From: Arthrobacter sp. StoSoilB5 | Lineage (GTDB): Bacteria > Actinomycetota > Actinomycetes > Actinomycetales > Micrococcaceae | DNA length: 64,000 nt | Direction of reading: 5' to 3' | Assembly (NCBI RefSeq): GCF_019977235.1 | Contig: NZ_AP024646.1 | Location: 2,852,001-2,916,000 of the forward strand | Shown: positions 61,009-64,000 of the stretch, piece by piece | Layout of the letters: the number at the start of each line of letters is the position of its first letter | Position numbering within the stretch: the stretch's first letter is position 1 | Translations under genes and position numbers: made by a program | The notes under the pieces: model-generated | The model's database searches: none | The model's input: only the letters and a program-made list of their open reading frames with translations | What the model was told of the DNA's origin: nothing

Positions 61009-62376
61009 CTAGATCGATGGGACGGAGTGCTTCCGCACCCCAGCTTGCTCGTCGGCCAGGGGGCGACGTGCTGTCTCTGCGCTCATCAGCAGCCCGGCCA
61101 GCGAGAGTACGCCGATGCCCATCAGGAAGAACGCCGGCGAGCTCGCGTTGCCGGTGGTGGCTATCAGCCATGTGCCGATGAGCGGTGCGACGCCTCCGAA
61201 AAGCATGGCGCCGACGTTGAAGGGCAGCGCGAACCCGAGGTAGCGCGAGCGGGTGCCGAACAACTCGGTGAAGAACGACGGGAAGACCGCGTCGTTCATT
61301 GCGAAGAACATCAGCGACGCAACAAGGACGGCCGAGGCGAGGACCACTCCGCCGAAGGAGAGCAGCGTCATGATCGGGTAGCTCAAGAGGATGAAAGCGA
61401 TGCTCGAGATCATCAGGGTGCGCTTACGGCCGATGCGGTCGGAGAGACGGGCGGCGAGGGGGATGAAGATGATGTGTGCCAGCAAGCCAATGGTGACCAC
61501 CAGAGTCGCGTTTGCTTCGCTCATACCTGCTTCCTCGATGAGGAAAGAGGGCGTGTAGCTGAGCAGAAGGTAGTAGGCGCCGGCGTTGAGTGACATGACG
61601 AGCAGTGCCTTGAACATCGACGGCAGGCTCTTGCGCGTCTCGGACCAACGGCTCGTGGCCGGGTGCTGATCGACAAGGATCTCGCGTTGCTTCTTTTCGA
61701 GTTCAAGCACCCGGCGGAACTGAGGGGTGTCTTCCAGGCGCAGCCGGAGCCAGAGGCCAACAATGCCGAGCGGGCCTGCCACGAGGAACGGAATCCTCCA
61801 GCCCCACTCCTGCATGAACTCCGGCGACGTGCTTGCGTAGAGGACGGTGGCCATGAGTGATGCCGCCAGGAAGCCAGCAGCTGCTGCGATGGGTACAACG
61901 CTGGTAAGCAGTCCGCGTTTGGCGGCGGGGGCATACTCGGCAACGAAAGTGCCCGCGCCGGCGTACTCCCCGGAGGCAGAGAAACTCTGCGTCATGCGGA
62001 GCAAGAGGAGCAGGATCGGTGCAGAAACGCCGATCATGCCATAGCTCGGAATGAACCCGATGAGGAAAGTCGCTCCGGACATGAGGATGATAGTGGTGGC
62101 GAGGATGCTCTTGCGCCCGATTTTGTCGCCCAGGCTGCCCCAGACGAAAGCGCCCAGCGGGCGAACCAGGAAGGAGAGCGCGAACACCGCGAAGGTACTC
62201 ATCAGTGCAACAGCGCGGTCTTCCGGGGGGAAGAAGACCATGGCGATGGTAGTTGCGAGGTAGCTATAGCTGGCGTAATCGAAGTACTCCAGTAAGGTTC
62301 CAAGCCCGCTGGCTATGACGACTCGGCGGAGCATGGACCGGGGGACGGAATCGGTGGTGACAAGGGTTGTGGGCAT
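61009..62376 (-). CDS. MFS transporter, MHS (ShiA/ProP-like) type
   Basis: 455 residues, 12 predicted helices. GTLLEYFDYASYSYLAT, GSLGDKIGRKSIL and RMTQSFSASGEYAGAGTFVAE mark the metabolite:H+ symporter family. The start at 62376 has AACGAGGAACGCC upstream. A PucR-family regulator gene lies upstream on the same strand (118 bp gap) and may control it. The substrate, an organic acid or betaine, is not known. Confidence 0.87.
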   Translation of the reverse strand: MPTTLVTTDSVPRSMLRRVVIASGLGTLLEYFDYASYSYLATTIAMVFFPPEDRAVALMSTFAVFALSFLVRPLGAFVWGSLGDKIGRKSILATTIILMSGATFLIGFIPSYGMIGVSAPILLLLLRMTQSFSASGEYAGAGTFVAEYAPAAKRGLLTSVVPIAAAAGFLAASLMATVLYASTSPEFMQEWGWRIPFLVAGPLGIVGLWLRLRLEDTPQFRRVLELEKKQREILVDQHPATSRWSETRKSLPSMFKALLVMSLNAGAYYLLLSYTPSFLIEEAGMSEANATLVVTIGLLAHIIFIPLAARLSDRIGRKRTLMISSIAFILLSYPIMTLLSFGGVVLASAVLVASLMFFAMNDAVFPSFFTELFGTRSRYLGFALPFNVGAMLFGGVAPLIGTWLIATTGNASSPAFFLMGIGVLSLAGLLMSAETARRPLADEQAGVRKHSVPSI

Positions 62377-62494
62377 GATGGCGTTCCTCGTTTGAATACC
62401 GGGTCTGTGCGGTGGATCCGCATGGATGTGACGACCATCATGGCAGCTAACCCCGCACCGGAATATGGCCCCAGTGGCGAACCTGAACTTATCG

Positions 62495-64000
62495 TTATGG
62501 ACCTAGTGGTGAAGTATCAGCGCTGTCGCGGAAGCCCCGGGCCTTGAGGGCGAGCCAGAGCTCGGTCTGAGCATCGATGCCGTCAAGATCGTGCCCTGTG
62601 ATCTGGACGATCCGTTGCATCCGGTTCCGAACCGTATGCCGGTGGACGCCCATGCGTTCGGCTGTTGCTTCGATGGATCGACGTTCGAGAAGCCAGGTGT
62701 GCAAGGTGCGGAGGAGGGCTTCACCTCCTCGTGAGTTCTCGATCGGGGCAAGGACGGCGGTGGAGAACGATTCCAGGTAGTCGGAAGGGGCCGCGTTGAT
62801 CAGGAACTCGTGCGAGGCTCCGTCGACATACTCGATTGGCGTGCCGGCCCGACGGCTGGTCTCCAAGGCCAGGGTGGCTTGCCTTATGCTCCGGACGGAG
62901 TGTTCAGGGGCGCCGGAGGTGCCGATCCCCGTTGGGACGTCCAGGCCGTAGTCGGCAAGCGCCTGGCGGGGGTCCACTGTTGCCAGGCACTCGACGACGC
63001 GGTGGCGGTGCCGGATAAAGGGCGCGGCGAGCACCACAGCGAGGTCGTCGATGAGCACTTCGGCGTGTGTCTCATTTCTTGCTTCGATGGCTACGCCACG
63101 GAGTGGGCCTGGATCGATCCCAAGGCTCCGCAGGAATGTCCGCGCGCCTCCCGGCTCCGTGAGCGTCAAAAGGCGCGCAAACCGTTCGGCTCGTTTCCGA
63201 CGTGCCGACTCGTCGAGGAACCACAGGCGTTCGAATTCGAGTGCCAGGAGGGACCGGAGCGCCGGCGCGGCTAGCTCAGCCGTCTCGCGGCCCGAGGGAA
63301 TCCGGACGCAGTAGCCGCGTACGGTGTCGTTGCCGGCAAAGGGGGAAATCTCGACCGTGGCCTCCGCCTCCCCGGTTGCATTGTCCGGCTGTGCTGTCAA
63401 CGTGGACGCGGACAGCCGGAGTTGCTCACCAAGCCGGGGCGCTTGATGACTGGCGAGGCGTTCGCCCAGCGGAGCCAGCAGGCTCGATGGGAACGTCGAG
63501 CTTCGGGCCATGGCCCGCCCGAGCCGGTCGAAAACAGCTACTGGCTCATCGGTTCGTTGTTGCCAGCCGGACAGCAGGTCCCCGACGGAGCCGCCGCGGG
63601 TCACGATTGCGGTAATTTCCATCTGCAGATCGAGGGGTCGTCTCAGGGCCTCCCGCTGGGCATCCGAGACCAGGGCTGTAATGGAGTGAGCAATCCGTCC
63701 CATGTCGGCGAAGTCGGCAGTCAGCAGCGGCACATCATGCTCGTTGGCAAGGCTAAGCACCTGCGAAGGGAGCGTCTCGAATGCTGCCCCGGACCCGAGC
63801 CCGATGATGAACCCGGAGGCGCCAGCGCCCATGGCTTCCGAAAGGAACGCTTCCCAGGCGCCCCAGTCCGAGCCAAGGTGCAGTCCACTGGTGAGGACCA
63901 GTTCCCCGCCGCGCAGGCCCGGAATGGGGCCCTTGCGCTCAAGGGCCAGTGGGATGCCGGCTGGTCGTTGACCTGCCCTGCCTTCGTGGGCCATCGTCAG
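62495..64000 (-). CDS. PucR-family transcriptional regulator (likely 5' partial)
   Basis: About 500 residues visible. N-terminal PucR ligand domain starts mid-motif at PIPGLRGGELVLTSGLHLG; family members usually have another 40-60 residues before this, and the frame stays open to the window edge (codons at 63995-64000). ATG 63994 is therefore probably internal. Central GGDEF-like CdaR region and C-terminal HTH_30: LLRTLHTWLLERRSIEATAE, then RMGVHRHTVRNRMQRIVQITG. It lies just upstream of the MHS transporter gene and probably regulates it or an adjacent catabolic gene outside the window. Confidence 0.85.
   Translation of the reverse strand: MTMAHEGRAGQRPAGIPLALERKGPIPGLRGGELVLTSGLHLGSDWGAWEAFLSEAMGAGASGFIIGLGSGAAFETLPSQVLSLANEHDVPLLTADFADMGRIAHSITALVSDAQREALRRPLDLQMEITAIVTRGGSVGDLLSGWQQRTDEPVAVFDRLGRAMARSSTFPSSLLAPLGERLASHQAPRLGEQLRLSASTLTAQPDNATGEAEATVEISPFAGNDTVRGYCVRIPSGRETAELAAPALRSLLALEFERLWFLDESARRKRAERFARLLTLTEPGGARTFLRSLGIDPGPLRGVAIEARNETHAEVLIDDLAVVLAAPFIRHRHRVVECLATVDPRQALADYGLDVPTGIGTSGAPEHSVRSIRQATLALETSRRAGTPIEYVDGASHEFLINAAPSDYLESFSTAVLAPIENSRGGEALLRTLHTWLLERRSIEATAERMGVHRHTVRNRMQRIVQITGHDLDGIDAQTELWLALKARGFRDSADTSPLGP

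Overview
The window looks like chromosomal DNA of a high-GC actinobacterium of the Arthrobacter/Paenarthrobacter type (Micrococcaceae). This is judged from G/C-rich third codon positions, frequent GTG starts, leaderless genes, multi-paralog universal stress proteins, CUT1 sugar transporters lacking their own ATPase, and many catabolic genes. No rRNA, tRNA, CRISPR array or insertion sequence was seen. The first and last genes run off the window edges.

Region 1 (about 1-27.8 kb) is a hypoxia/dormancy regulon island similar in content to the mycobacterial DosR (DevR) regulon. It holds a DevS-like sensor kinase, a DevR-like response regulator, and a second DevS-like protein without an ATPase domain. 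It also holds five universal stress proteins, five small pyridoxamine-oxidase-fold flavoproteins, a CtpF-like P-type ATPase, a heavy-metal-type P-type ATPase, a zinc alcohol dehydrogenase and a beta-CASP nuclease. A complete acetyl-phosphate module (pta, ackA, xfp) is included. Imperfect palindromes of the form GGGnCnnnnGnCC(C)T lie in front of most of these genes. In several promoters the palindrome ends 22-23 nt before a TAGnnT-type -10 element, and some of these genes appear to be leaderless. The end of the region carries a multicopper oxidase with a SHOCT protein, an SDR, a DUF1003 protein and a hemerythrin.

Region 2 (about 27.9-38.6 kb) is a catabolic operon on the minus strand. In transcription order it encodes an aldehyde dehydrogenase, MFS transporter, FAD monooxygenase, cupin, ACMSD-type amidohydrolase, Old-Yellow-Enzyme, VOC protein and MHS transporter. 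It is divergent from a GAF/PucR-type regulator. The substrate cannot be named; an aromatic or N-heteroaromatic acid is plausible.

Region 3 (about 38.7-44.4 kb) is mixed: a RibD-fold reductase, a PH-like membrane protein, a secreted FG-GAP protein, a DHA2 drug exporter with its TetR repressor, and a hexapeptide acetyltransferase with a second TetR.

Region 4 (about 44.4-62.4 kb) looks like a sugar, cyclitol or polyol catabolic system. A TetR gene is divergent from an operon of GMC oxidoreductase, IolD-like ThDP enzyme, TIM-barrel isomerase/dehydratase, and an ABC solute-binding protein with two permeases. It is followed by two LysR/dehydrogenase pairs: a catabolic HisD paralog, and an iron alcohol dehydrogenase with methylmalonate-semialdehyde dehydrogenase. 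An MFS transporter comes next, and its upstream region carries the same perfect 12-bp palindrome as the TetR promoter 15.6 kb away. An MHS transporter and a PucR-family regulator close the window.
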